Assembly: GCF_011806425.1 (NCBI RefSeq)
Contig: NZ_JAATOV010000001.1
Span: 124,001-188,000 of the forward strand
Origin: Thalassospira lucentensis
GTDB lineage: Bacteria > Pseudomonadota > Alphaproteobacteria > Rhodospirillales > Thalassospiraceae
Reading direction: 5' to 3'
Length of the DNA: 64,000 nt
Below the pieces are notes generated by a model. It made no database searches. It was not told where the DNA came from and saw only the letters and a program-made list of their open reading frames with translations. Shown in pieces: positions 37,188 to 46,667 of the stretch. The position numbers were made by a program, and so were the translations under genes. Within the stretch, counting starts at the first letter, position 1. Each line of letters opens with the position of its first letter.

Positions 37188-38342
37188 ATGTCTAGTTCAA
37201 TCTCCTATCCCTTATTCAAAGTTTACCTTGAAAAAGAAACCGCACTTTCAGGTTTGGCTGATGTTTTTGACAGCGGCTTCATCAATGAAGGTATCCAAGT
37301 TAATGAATTGAAAGAGCAGCTTAAGGGAGTATTCAAGGATGATAACATTATCCTTATGAATAGCTGCACTTCGGCACTTACCGTGGCGATGAAACTCGCT
37401 GGCTTAAAGCCGGGGAAAAACATTGTGACATCTCCGATGACTTGTATCGCCTCCAATACACCAATCATTAATTTAGGAGGTGAAATCAAGTGGGCTGACG
37501 TTTCCCCGGAAACAGGAATGGTAACAGCTGAAACAATATCCAAAGAGATTGATGAAAACACCGTCGCGGTTCTGTATGTGAACTGGGGTGGCGTTCCTGC
37601 CAATCTGACCGACATCCAATCCGTTGCCAAACAGCATGGCGTGAAAGTCATTCAAGATGCCGCTCACGCGTTCATGGCAGAATTTGATGGCAAACCAATA
37701 AACCATTTTGCCGACTTCACTTGCTATAGCTTCCAAGCAATCAAACATTTCACTTGTGGCGACGGAGGGGCATTAGTCTGCCAAAGTGATCGCGATTATC
37801 ACGCCGCACAGAAACTTAAATGGTTTGGGTATGACCGTGAGAAGGCCAAAGACGAAAAAGGGAACTGGAAAGCACAGCAAGCTGACGCAGACATCCAAGA
37901 AGGTGATGTTGGTTTTAAATTTAACATGAACAACGTGTCGGCAGCCATAGGGTTAGCCCAATTGCCCAAAATGCCTGAAATTGTTGCGCAACATCGAGAC
38001 AATGCAGCGACTTATGATAAAGCATTTGCACAGTCATCTAAAATCCGACCAATCAACCGCGTTCAGGGTAGCAATCCGTCATTCTGGGTATATACGTGTA
38101 TTTTGGACAACAGTGTTGACCGAGATAAGTTCATAGACAAACTCGCATCTGAAGGCATTCACTCAGGACAAGTGCATGTCCCAAATGACGACTATAGTTG
38201 CTTTAACAAGTACCGAAAGCCACTTCCGGGGGTTCGTAAATTCTCGGAACATCAAATCTCGATCCCATGTGGTTGGTGGATAACCCGTCAGGATGCCGAG
38301 AAGATAGCACACACAGTTCTTACTCTTCTTGGCGAGAAGTAA
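37188..38342 (+). CDS. DegT/DnrJ/EryC1/StrS-family sugar aminotransferase
   Basis: A 384-residue PLP enzyme: LMNSCTSALTVAMKLAG, VIQDAAHAFMAEFDG and the PLP Lys in CYSFQAIKHFTCGDGGALV, with FKFNMNNVSAAIGLAQL. It would transfer an amino group to the keto-sugar made by the preceding dehydratase, as PseC or PglE do. No pseI, pseG or pseF is in the window, so pseudaminic acid itself is not supported; a 4-amino-4,6-dideoxy hexose is. Confidence 0.9.
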   Translation: MSSSISYPLFKVYLEKETALSGLADVFDSGFINEGIQVNELKEQLKGVFKDDNIILMNSCTSALTVAMKLAGLKPGKNIVTSPMTCIASNTPIINLGGEIKWADVSPETGMVTAETISKEIDENTVAVLYVNWGGVPANLTDIQSVAKQHGVKVIQDAAHAFMAEFDGKPINHFADFTCYSFQAIKHFTCGDGGALVCQSDRDYHAAQKLKWFGYDREKAKDEKGNWKAQQADADIQEGDVGFKFNMNNVSAAIGLAQLPKMPEIVAQHRDNAATYDKAFAQSSKIRPINRVQGSNPSFWVYTCILDNSVDRDKFIDKLASEGIHSGQVHVPNDDYSCFNKYRKPLPGVRKFSEHQISIPCGWWITRQDAEKIAHTVLTLLGEK

Positions 38343-38355
38343 ATCAAGAGTAACT

Positions 38356-39171
38356 ATGGACACTGCACCTAAGATTCTTGTCGGCACTATGGCATGCGGA
38401 GAAAAAGAGTTCCCCGCATGCCAACAGGCGATCGCGGCTCAAAAGTACGTTGTTGTCAGGCACTATGTGATTGAAAACAAACCAGAAATTTTTGCTCACC
38501 AAGAGCTATTCCAGTACTGGAATGAGAATCGCTCCGATTTTGATCTTTTCGTTAAAATTGATGGTGATACCGTCCTTGAAAAGGACGACAGTCTATTTAA
38601 ATTATGGAAGATCTTCAGCACAGATAGTGAAATTTCTGCGGTTCAGACAGGATTGTTAGACTATTTCAGCAATCAGATGATTTCTGGATTGAACTCATTC
38701 TCCCCAGAAGTTTCCTTTTCAATACCAACAGACCCCTTATTTTGTGACCGCATAGAAGAAGTAGGCCACAAGAAGATACTAAAGCCAAAAGATACGTTAG
38801 ATATCTTCCCCATTGCACGACATTGTCTTTATCCCTCCCCTAAACAGGCGTTTCACTTTGGCTACCGTCGTTGGTCAAAAGGTCAATTGAATATTGTCCG
38901 TAATTGCCTTGATGCCTGGAAAAATGCCCCTGAGACAGGTCGGCTATGGGCCCTAATGGGGGTGCGCGCGTCGTTTCATTCAAGGATTGAAGACGCTTCG
39001 TACAACAACCCAGAATTCGTTAAGATGTTTAATAACGCGGAGCAAGAATATCATTCCCCATCCTTCGATCACGAAGAAATTTCGAAAGAAATCGAACACA
39101 TACTCTCGGGATATCTCCCGCTTCGTTTAAAGAGATTTATTAAAAGATCACTTCCACTTTTACAGAGATAG
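38356..39171 (+). CDS. Putative GT-A glycosyltransferase-like protein
   Basis: 271 residues. KILVGTMACGEKEFPACQQA is a GT-A-type first strand, and LFVKIDGDTVLEKDD holds a DxD-like nucleotide-sugar/metal site. The rest (AFHFGYRRWSKGQLNIVRN) is not familiar. ATG 38356 has AGAG 7 nt upstream; the frame from TTG 38329 would overlap the aminotransferase gene. Context supports a glycan role. Confidence 0.6.
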   Translation: MDTAPKILVGTMACGEKEFPACQQAIAAQKYVVVRHYVIENKPEIFAHQELFQYWNENRSDFDLFVKIDGDTVLEKDDSLFKLWKIFSTDSEISAVQTGLLDYFSNQMISGLNSFSPEVSFSIPTDPLFCDRIEEVGHKKILKPKDTLDIFPIARHCLYPSPKQAFHFGYRRWSKGQLNIVRNCLDAWKNAPETGRLWALMGVRASFHSRIEDASYNNPEFVKMFNNAEQEYHSPSFDHEEISKEIEHILSGYLPLRLKRFIKRSLPLLQR

Positions 39172-39187
39172 ATCAATGGGGGAATAA

Positions 39188-40255
39188 GTGGGACTTGGTG
39201 GAGATTTAATGTTGTCCGCAAGTATTGCGGAATACTGTAAATACAGCGGAAACAAAATTGCCCTTGTGGCCAAACCAAAATTGTCTGACTTACTGAGCGG
39301 CAGACTGTACCGTCCGCTTGCCGAGAACACATTGTCCCCGGTATTTCACGAGAACCCTTACCTACACGATGTTTCCAACGAACGCTCGACTTTCACAATT
39401 CCGCTCAGCAACAGCGTTGATACACTCTTTGAGAAGACTATCAATCGCTTAAGTCTGCGCGACGCGTTTGACAATTACCTTCAAAAGAAATGCTTCCACC
39501 ACGCAAAGTCCACAGGTGTAAGGTATCTTTACAAAGACGATATTCGCTTCAGTTATGCAGAATCGGTTGATGATACCAAAATGATTTGGAGAGATTCCCC
39601 GAATGCAGTAGCAGCAACTCTCTCTGGATTCCTTGATCCCGAACGCCCTCCTATAAAGCACCCCCAAATTAAGCCAGCGTTCTATGGGCTAGAAACTGAA
39701 CGACCCTACGTTGAGAAATTATTGGCTAAGCACAACCTGAACAACAACGACTTTATTGTGCTGGAACCATCTACAAACGCAGAATGGTTCTCGAACTTGA
39801 GAGCCTGGATGCCCGCGCGTTGGCAACTGTTAGTAAATCAATTAAAAGAAAGCTACCCAGGGCTAAGCATCGTCCGCATAGGAGTCCCCGACACACTTGT
39901 ACTTGATGGTGTTATAGATATCCGTGGAACCACAACATTCCGCCAAGCGGCGTTGCTAATGCAAAGCTGCCGGCTATTTATAGGCACTGAAGGGGGATTG
40001 ATGCATGCGGCAAGAGCAGTCGAAGCAAAGGCAGTGATTCTTTGGGGCGGATTGACGGACCCAAGCTTCGCTGGGTATCCGGATTCACACATGATTTTAC
40101 ATTCACCTGTAGCATGCGCGCCTTGTGGCTTGCTCGGCAATTGCCCTCATGATGTAAAATGCATGAAAAACATCAGCACCGAAAATACTTATAAAGCTGT
40201 CACAGACGCTTTAGGAAGCTACCGTCCCGGTATAATCGAAGTATCCAAGAATTGA
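39188..40255 (+). CDS. Glycosyltransferase family 9-like (heptosyltransferase fold)
   Basis: 355 residues with the GT9 N-terminal pattern GLGGDLMLSASIAEYC and C-terminal FIGTEGGLMHAARAVEAKAV followed by ILWGGLTDPSFAGYP. A Cys-rich CAPCGLLGNCPHDVKCMKNI stretch near the end (Cys-Pro-rich) is like that in ADP-heptose transferases (C-x2-C-x5-6-C-x5-C), here four cysteines. GTG start with GGGGGA just upstream. It probably adds a heptose-like sugar to LPS or a related glycan. Confidence 0.82.
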   Translation: MGLGGDLMLSASIAEYCKYSGNKIALVAKPKLSDLLSGRLYRPLAENTLSPVFHENPYLHDVSNERSTFTIPLSNSVDTLFEKTINRLSLRDAFDNYLQKKCFHHAKSTGVRYLYKDDIRFSYAESVDDTKMIWRDSPNAVAATLSGFLDPERPPIKHPQIKPAFYGLETERPYVEKLLAKHNLNNNDFIVLEPSTNAEWFSNLRAWMPARWQLLVNQLKESYPGLSIVRIGVPDTLVLDGVIDIRGTTTFRQAALLMQSCRLFIGTEGGLMHAARAVEAKAVILWGGLTDPSFAGYPDSHMILHSPVACAPCGLLGNCPHDVKCMKNISTENTYKAVTDALGSYRPGIIEVSKN

Positions 40256-40328
40256 TTTTCGACATCGACAAAAAAGCTATGACAATCAATATTCCCTTTA
40301 AAATATTGCGTAGAAATTTGGGTGTTTC

Positions 40329-41405
40329 ATGATTTCCCCTTCGAACACTTCAGATACCGCCAATGCCGTTAATCCACTTGTGAGTGTGATTATGGCTAAT
40401 TTCAATGGCGGTATTTATCTTAAGGACTGTGTCGAAAGTGTTTTAAATCAAACATATGATAATCTTGAGTTTATCATTGTTGATGACTGCTCAACAGATG
40501 AAAGTTTTGAATATTTAGATAATATAGATGACAAAAGAATTGTTTTAATTAAAAACGCTTCAAATATCGGACAAACCAAGTCATTAAATAAGGCCATTTC
40601 AAAATCATCGGGGCAGTATCTGGCAAGAATGGATTCCGACGATATTTGCTATCCGGAAAGATTATTTGAACAAGTCAGATTTTTTGAACAGAACCCCGAG
40701 ATATCTATTTTAGGAGCACAAGCAACCATCATAGATCATAATGGTAAACTGATTGGGCAAACATTTCTCCCGAAAGAGAGCGTAAGCATTTGGGCTTTTT
40801 GTTTTTTTTCAAACCCTTTTGTCCATCCATCAATTATGATCCGGCGCACGATATTACCTGCAAACAAGATGCTGTATAGTGACCAATACATCAATCAGGA
40901 TTTTGAATTATGGTCGCGGATCTTGACTAGATCCAATGCCGCAAATCTACCGAGGCAACTGTTATACTATAGACAGCACCCGTCAAATATGACGACCCGT
41001 CACTATCACGAAAACTTAAAGAACACTTGTAACATCATAAGAGAACGTTTTGCTCGAGAAGGCTCAACAAGCGTGGAGTTTTCAAATATAATCCCAATTA
41101 TAACGTATGTCTTCGGAGACCGGCGGGAAGCAGACGCTCAGAATATCAATCGCGCGTTTCTAGGTCACCAATTGTTGGATATGGTGAATAAATTAGGCGG
41201 TGAAAGAAATCAGCTTTCAGAGTTCCACGCTTTGATAATATACCGTATACTTCAGTCTTGCATATATCCACGAGGATTCGATTCCATTTTTTGCCGAATA
41301 CATCTATTTGCACGAGCTTTTAAATTGAACCCGAAAGAAACAATAAAAACATTAAAATATTTTATTAAAAAGATACTGAAAAATTTACCATTAAAAGAAG
41401 GCTGA
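40329..41405 (+). CDS. Glycosyltransferase family 2
   Basis: 358 residues with the GT-A signature: VSVIMANFNGGIYLKDCVES, LEFIIVDDCSTDESFEYL, and the metal-binding DxD in YLARMDSDDICYPERL. The C-terminal DFELWSRI is typical of inverting GT2. Product linkage unknown. Confidence 0.9.
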   Translation: MISPSNTSDTANAVNPLVSVIMANFNGGIYLKDCVESVLNQTYDNLEFIIVDDCSTDESFEYLDNIDDKRIVLIKNASNIGQTKSLNKAISKSSGQYLARMDSDDICYPERLFEQVRFFEQNPEISILGAQATIIDHNGKLIGQTFLPKESVSIWAFCFFSNPFVHPSIMIRRTILPANKMLYSDQYINQDFELWSRILTRSNAANLPRQLLYYRQHPSNMTTRHYHENLKNTCNIIRERFAREGSTSVEFSNIIPIITYVFGDRREADAQNINRAFLGHQLLDMVNKLGGERNQLSEFHALIIYRILQSCIYPRGFDSIFCRIHLFARAFKLNPKETIKTLKYFIKKILKNLPLKEG

Positions 41406-41410
41406 TTATT

Positions 41411-42361
41411 ATGTTCAAAAAATTACGACATAAATTTTACGGCGCTGAATACAGTATTATTCACGAATTTCGTCCACCGCCATATGGCGGTGGTAACCAA
41501 TTTCTTCTAGCGGTGAAACATGAACTTGAACGCAGAGGCATTGACGTCTGCGCCGGTCAAATAGGAAAAAACACACGAAAAGTTTTGTTTAATTCATTTA
41601 ACTTCGACATGAATTGGCTCCGGGAACAACTCCATTCCAGGCAAAGCCGAAATATTAAAACCGTGCATCGCGTGGACGGTCCTATTTCTGCTTATCGCGG
41701 CAAAGACTTTGAGATCGATAAGAAAATACTCGAAATCAACCGCGAACTCGCCGATGCCACAGTCTTCCAAAGTCAGTTTAGCCTTAAGAAACATGAAGAA
41801 ATTGGATTGGACTTTGGCCCTAACACGCATGTCATAATGAATGCGGTAAACTCTTCGATCTTCTACCCTAGTGCATCTAAAACAGACATAACGAATTTAT
41901 CCGGAAAGATTAGGATTGTTGCCACAAGCTGGTCGGACAATGCCCGAAAGGGTGCTGAGACATATAAATGGATTGACGACAACCTTGATTTTTCGAAGTA
42001 CGAGATGACATTCGTTGGAAATATCAAGGGACAGTATAAGAATATACGCATAGTACCAGCCGTTCCATCTAATCAACTAGCGTCGCACTTGCGAGATAGT
42101 CATATTTACATTACCGCGAGCATAAATGACCCTTGCTCCAACGCTTTGACCGAAGCATTGTCCTGTGGACTGCCTGCTCTGTACAAAAACTCCGGCGGCC
42201 ATCCCGAGATCGTCAAGTCAGGTGGGCTTGGGTTTGAGAGTGCTGAAGAAATACCTGCCCTATTGGAAAAGCTCGTCGAAAATTACGACCAGTATCGAAC
42301 CCAAATAGATGTACCTACAATTGAGAACGTAACCGACAAATACTGTAAAATATTCAACTAA
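41411..42361 (+). CDS. Glycosyltransferase family 4-like
   Basis: 316 residues with a GT-B layout: FRPPPYGGGNQFLLAVKHEL near the N-terminus, HVIMNAVNSSIFYPS in the linker, and the donor-binding region SHIYITASINDPCSNALTEA followed by LSCGLPALYKNSGGHPEI (E-x7-E-like). Five bases separate it from the preceding GT2 gene; the ribosome site AGAAGG is inside the gap. Confidence 0.82.
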   Translation: MFKKLRHKFYGAEYSIIHEFRPPPYGGGNQFLLAVKHELERRGIDVCAGQIGKNTRKVLFNSFNFDMNWLREQLHSRQSRNIKTVHRVDGPISAYRGKDFEIDKKILEINRELADATVFQSQFSLKKHEEIGLDFGPNTHVIMNAVNSSIFYPSASKTDITNLSGKIRIVATSWSDNARKGAETYKWIDDNLDFSKYEMTFVGNIKGQYKNIRIVPAVPSNQLASHLRDSHIYITASINDPCSNALTEALSCGLPALYKNSGGHPEIVKSGGLGFESAEEIPALLEKLVENYDQYRTQIDVPTIENVTDKYCKIFN

Positions 42362-42375
42362 AAGAGCTCAAACTC

Positions 42376-43176
42376 GTGCAAAAAGACTATTTACCCATTG
42401 AAGCTGATCTTGAAGAAAAATCAGAAATTGAACGCGTCGACGCCTTTTGGAGTAGCGTGTGGCAAGATTTGGCCATTACATCTGACCTCGTCCAAAAGAA
42501 GATTGAAGCAAGTGACGAATATCGCGTCATTTCAGACTATCTGAGCGAACTTCCAGCCGGCGCCTCTTTCCTTGATGGCGGCTGCGGTATGGGGGAATGG
42601 GTAAATTATTTGCATAGACGAGGCTTCAAACCAACCGATCTTGACATGTCTTCATCAACTATCTCGCGTTTGAAAAAAGAATTTCCTAACCTTCAGTGGG
42701 AAACTGGAGACATCAACAAGCTTAGTCACACCGATAAAAGCTTTGATGCGTATATTTCATGGGGCACATTTGAACATTTTGAGGCAGGCCTTAGCACCCC
42801 CATATCAGAAGCCTATCGGATCCTAAAACCGGGTGGATTTCTGTTTATAACCGTACCTCAAGATAGCCTACGCTTATTTTTCCAAAAATATCACGGGGAC
42901 TGGAACAACACGCATCAAGATGCCGGAAAAAAATATGCGTTCTACCAATGGCGGTTAACAAAAAGAGAAATTGCCTTTGAGGTTAAGCAGCAACCTTTTA
43001 TTATAAAATCGATCCCCCAAATACACAAAACTCAGGGTATCGGGCGCCTTTTCACTGGATTAACAAAAATGAACACTTCCGGTCCGATTACAGCAAGAAT
43101 AGTTAAGCTACTCTCTTATTACGCGGGGCATAGTCGCTGGCCATATGCTATTTGTTGTAGCCCAAAAGCCATATGA
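42376..43176 (+). CDS. Class I SAM-dependent methyltransferase
   Basis: 266 residues of Methyltransf_11/23 type: FLDGGCGMGEWVNYLHRRG, TDLDMSSSTISRL, ETGDINKLSHTDKSFDAYIS and EAYRILKPGGFLFITVP. GTG start. Acts presumably on a glycan or a lipid-linked intermediate. Confidence 0.83.
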   Translation: MQKDYLPIEADLEEKSEIERVDAFWSSVWQDLAITSDLVQKKIEASDEYRVISDYLSELPAGASFLDGGCGMGEWVNYLHRRGFKPTDLDMSSSTISRLKKEFPNLQWETGDINKLSHTDKSFDAYISWGTFEHFEAGLSTPISEAYRILKPGGFLFITVPQDSLRLFFQKYHGDWNNTHQDAGKKYAFYQWRLTKREIAFEVKQQPFIIKSIPQIHKTQGIGRLFTGLTKMNTSGPITARIVKLLSYYAGHSRWPYAICCSPKAI

Positions 43177-43233
43177 CTGAGTCAGTAAGATTGAGAACAG
43201 AGAACATTTCATAAGTATAGCAAGTTGATTCCC

Positions 43234-44142
43234 ATGAGCCGTAAAATTATTAATGTACATGTTGCTGTCGATTTTGGTGCAAGAGAATATTATAACTATT
43301 TGGTAGATAACTTTACGCATACTGCTAAGGACTCTGAACGGTTGTTCTTTTTTTGCTACGCGCTCGATTCAGAAGCTTTTAATCACTTCAGAAAAGATGC
43401 GCGGCTATCAGGCTGCTTCGAAGTATATAAGATGCCAGGCGCATACAGGCTCCGCACACTTAACGATTGGCGCATTTTCCTTCGTGCCAAAATCACGCAA
43501 AATGCAAGCCTTGGCGGGTCAAATGGTCATGCTGCAGGCCTAAACAGAATAATGAGGACCCTCCCCAATCTGGCCGGACACAACATTATAGCAGACAGTG
43601 ATGTAGCGGTTATCCAGAAAGGATGGGACGAAATAATAGAAGAGGAACTCACTGACGTCGACGTTATTGGCACTCCTTATGAACCCATCGGGGGATTTAG
43701 CTCAGGCACGTCAAAAATCCAAACGTATAAAGATTTTCCCAATCCGATTTGGCTCGCCATAAAAGATGGGTGTGACATTTCGGGCATGAACTGGATGCCT
43801 CTAAAAGAAAAGAACATCGCGATCAAATCACAGGACGATTCAGACCTATACAACCTTCCTATCGGCTATGAGGTTGTTCGAGATGTGGGATGGCGCTTCC
43901 CGCAGTTTTGCAAAGAACACAACATCAAAGCCAAGGCATTTCGACAGATTAAGCCTAGCTCCGCTGAAATTCAGGTTCTACGAACCGGAAAAGATTACAA
44001 TGAGGAGTATCAGCTGGATGGAAAGGCATTTGTTGGTCATCAAAGAGGTGGATCCCGGCATGCATTTCGTGCCACCGATATCTCTAAATCTTTCTATGAA
44101 TGTGTAGAGAAGGAAGTAGGAAGTAGGAAGAATGACGTCTGA
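43234..44142 (+). CDS. Putative GT-A-like protein of unknown function
   Basis: 302 residues, no family I can name. INVHVAVDFGAREYYNYLVD opens the protein, HNIIADSDVAVIQKGWDEII has a DSD motif like GT-A metal sites, and VDVIGTPYEPIGGFS follows. ATG 43234 preferred to TTG 43225. The 3' end has a tandem GAAGTAG repeat (about 44108-44130) altering the C-terminal residues. Followed by 207 bp without a gene. Confidence 0.5.
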   Translation: MSRKIINVHVAVDFGAREYYNYLVDNFTHTAKDSERLFFFCYALDSEAFNHFRKDARLSGCFEVYKMPGAYRLRTLNDWRIFLRAKITQNASLGGSNGHAAGLNRIMRTLPNLAGHNIIADSDVAVIQKGWDEIIEEELTDVDVIGTPYEPIGGFSSGTSKIQTYKDFPNPIWLAIKDGCDISGMNWMPLKEKNIAIKSQDDSDLYNLPIGYEVVRDVGWRFPQFCKEHNIKAKAFRQIKPSSAEIQVLRTGKDYNEEYQLDGKAFVGHQRGGSRHAFRATDISKSFYECVEKEVGSRKNDV

Positions 44143-44349
44143 CGTTAGGCAGGCCTAAATGATTTTGGCACCTAAAGCTCCGGACAAATAATCGCATATT
44201 TCATAAAAGCATTTTGCGTTGTTTCACGTTCGATTTTAATAGCTTAATGCTGTTTGTGCATACTGAAATATCTCATTATACGCTCGTTGCAAACAGAAAA
44301 CACGCCCATGACAAACATTCCATCAGCACCTATCGCGTAAAATAACAAC

Positions 44350-45498
44350 ATGCATATTATAGTTTATCTAGACCAAGGAACCACTCTAAGCCTATTTGAC
44401 AAAGTAGGTACATTAGAAAGAGAAATGGCTGTCTACAAGAAACTAGCGAATCGTCAACACAAGATCACGATTTTGACGTGGTCAAAGGGCGAGGACAAAA
44501 AATATGTGGATAAATTTCCTGATTTTGACATTAAAGTTAATGATACTTACCTTCCAAATCGGGTCTGGATGATTTATCAAATTTTATTCTTAAAAAAAGA
44601 TGCCTCACAATCAGATATGGTAATATTATCAAACCAATTATTCGGGTCTTATATTGCTGCTATTTTCGCAAGTATTCGTCGCATCCCGTTCCTTCTAAGA
44701 TTTGGCTATCTAAACTCATTACAAGACGCTCATAACTACGGAAAGTTATCTAAAAAATATCTTTTTAGTTATATCAATGAATTTTTTTCAATGCGCCTAG
44801 CATCAAAAATAATCACAACAACGACAACAATTTCAAGCGCGGTAAAATCACTTAATAAGTCACTAACCTCAAAGCTACACGTGCTCCCAAATTACGTAGA
44901 TAGCTCTACGTTTTTTCCTATTTCCTCAGACAACCTCATTAGAATTAAAACACAACCCCATGCTGATAAGTTTCAAATAGTAACGACAGCAAGATTATCA
45001 TACCCGAAAAGACACGATTTAATTATTGAAGCAATTAGCAAGCTATCAAATGTAAAACTTATATGTGTTGGTGATGGGCCGGATAAAGAAAATCTTCAAA
45101 ACCTATCTTCTCAACTCAACACCGATGTCGAATTTGTTGGTAGAGTTAAGAATGATGAATTACTACATATCTACCACAACAGTCACGTATTTGTGTTGTT
45201 CTCCGATTATGAGGGGCACCCAAAATCACTGATTGAAGCGATGGCGTGTCGAATTGCTGTCGTTGGATCAAATGTGATCGGCATCTCCGATGTGCTTGAA
45301 GATCAACACACGGGACTTCTAACAGGTCTAAATGCCACTGAACTCGCAGAAGCCCTCGAGAAACTTCAGCTTGACGAGAAGCTCCGATTATCTCTCGCTG
45401 ATAATGCCTATGACCACGCGAAGTCTTATCATTTAGACAATTACGTAGAGCAAATCGAAAACATATTGCAACAGACGGCCATACAATATGCGCGCTAA
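44350..45498 (+). CDS. Glycosyltransferase family 4
   Basis: 382 residues, GT-B. The C-terminal donor domain shows FQIVTTARLSYPKRHDLIIE, LICVGDGPDKENLQNLSSQL, VFVLFSDYEGHPKSLIEAMA (E-x7-E) and VLEDQHTGLLTGLNATELAE. Very AT-rich N-terminal half. Overlaps the next GT4 gene by 11 bp. Confidence 0.92.
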   Translation: MHIIVYLDQGTTLSLFDKVGTLEREMAVYKKLANRQHKITILTWSKGEDKKYVDKFPDFDIKVNDTYLPNRVWMIYQILFLKKDASQSDMVILSNQLFGSYIAAIFASIRRIPFLLRFGYLNSLQDAHNYGKLSKKYLFSYINEFFSMRLASKIITTTTTISSAVKSLNKSLTSKLHVLPNYVDSSTFFPISSDNLIRIKTQPHADKFQIVTTARLSYPKRHDLIIEAISKLSNVKLICVGDGPDKENLQNLSSQLNTDVEFVGRVKNDELLHIYHNSHVFVLFSDYEGHPKSLIEAMACRIAVVGSNVIGISDVLEDQHTGLLTGLNATELAEALEKLQLDEKLRLSLADNAYDHAKSYHLDNYVEQIENILQQTAIQYAR

Positions 45499-46663
45499 GG
45501 TATTGATTGTAGTAGGCAGCTTAGATCGCGGGGGATGTGAAAAGCATTTACTAACAACACTTCCTCTTCTATCTGAGAAGGGTTATAATTTTGATATATT
45601 TACTCTTTCTCATGCTGGCACAATGGAAGAAGATTTCAAATCATCGGGAATCAATGTTATTCCATTGTGGTATAAAAACACACCAAGACGTAAAAACGGA
45701 ATTCTCTCTCGCCTATTTAGACTAATCGTTGTATCACTGCAATTTTCTTACAGTATATTGACCACCCCCTATAGTATTATCCATTTTTTCTTGCCTGCCA
45801 GTTATTGGCTAGGTGCTCCGTTATCTTTCATATTCAGCAACGCTAAACGCGTTATGAGCAGAAGAAGTTTAAATGACTACTTAAGTCATAGACCTTTTAT
45901 TCGCCAGTTTGAGAGTTTTCTACACAGAAGAATGCATTTTATTTTAGGAAATTCAAAATCAGTCGTAGACCAGCTTATAGCCGAGGGTTCACCACCTAAT
46001 AAAACGGGTTTAATCTATAACGGTGTGAGCGCCCCCGTAAGCTCAACCAATCCTTCTACCCTGCGGCAAGCATTGGGCATTCCCGAAAGCAGTTTAGTTT
46101 TGGTAATTGTAGCAAACCTCATTGCATATAAGGGGCATATCGATCTCTTGAAGGCGATGGCGCAAGTATCCTCAAATACTCAAACTGACTGGAAGCTTTT
46201 AATTGTCGGGAGAGATGACGGGATGTTACCAGAACTGTTACGCTACGCAGAAAGTGCAAACATCGGTGAAAATGTTATGTACTTAGGTTCACGCCAAGAT
46301 ATTGCCGACATTTATGCGGCATCAGACATCGGTTTACTGGTCTCGCATCAAGAAGGTTTTTCTAATGCCATATTAGAAGGCATGGCAGCCGGACTACCGA
46401 TGGTCGTTACGAATGTTGGTGGAAATGCTGAAGCTGTAACCCATAGAATTACAGGCCTTGTGGTTCCACCTATGATTCCAAGTGTACTTTCTGAAGCCAT
46501 CCAAGAACTTCTTTCAAATCCAGTTACAAGGAAAGAGATGGGAGACCAAGGAAAGAAAAAGGTTCATTCTCTTTTTTCCCTGAAGAACTGCGTTAATTCC
46601 TACGATGAAGTATACAAAAAATTGCTATCAGCCCCCCTGGATAGCCCATTAAAGAAGCGCTAA
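45488..46663 (+). CDS. Glycosyltransferase family 4
   Basis: 391 residues, GT-B. KVLIVVGSLDRGGCEKHLLT at the start and IGLLVSHQEGFSNAILEGMA with GLPMVVTNVGGNAEAV in the donor domain. Coupled to the preceding GT4 and followed after 4 bp by asnB. Confidence 0.93.
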   Translation: MRAKVLIVVGSLDRGGCEKHLLTTLPLLSEKGYNFDIFTLSHAGTMEEDFKSSGINVIPLWYKNTPRRKNGILSRLFRLIVVSLQFSYSILTTPYSIIHFFLPASYWLGAPLSFIFSNAKRVMSRRSLNDYLSHRPFIRQFESFLHRRMHFILGNSKSVVDQLIAEGSPPNKTGLIYNGVSAPVSSTNPSTLRQALGIPESSLVLVIVANLIAYKGHIDLLKAMAQVSSNTQTDWKLLIVGRDDGMLPELLRYAESANIGENVMYLGSRQDIADIYAASDIGLLVSHQEGFSNAILEGMAAGLPMVVTNVGGNAEAVTHRITGLVVPPMIPSVLSEAIQELLSNPVTRKEMGDQGKKKVHSLFSLKNCVNSYDEVYKKLLSAPLDSPLKKR

Positions 46664-46667
46664 CAAA

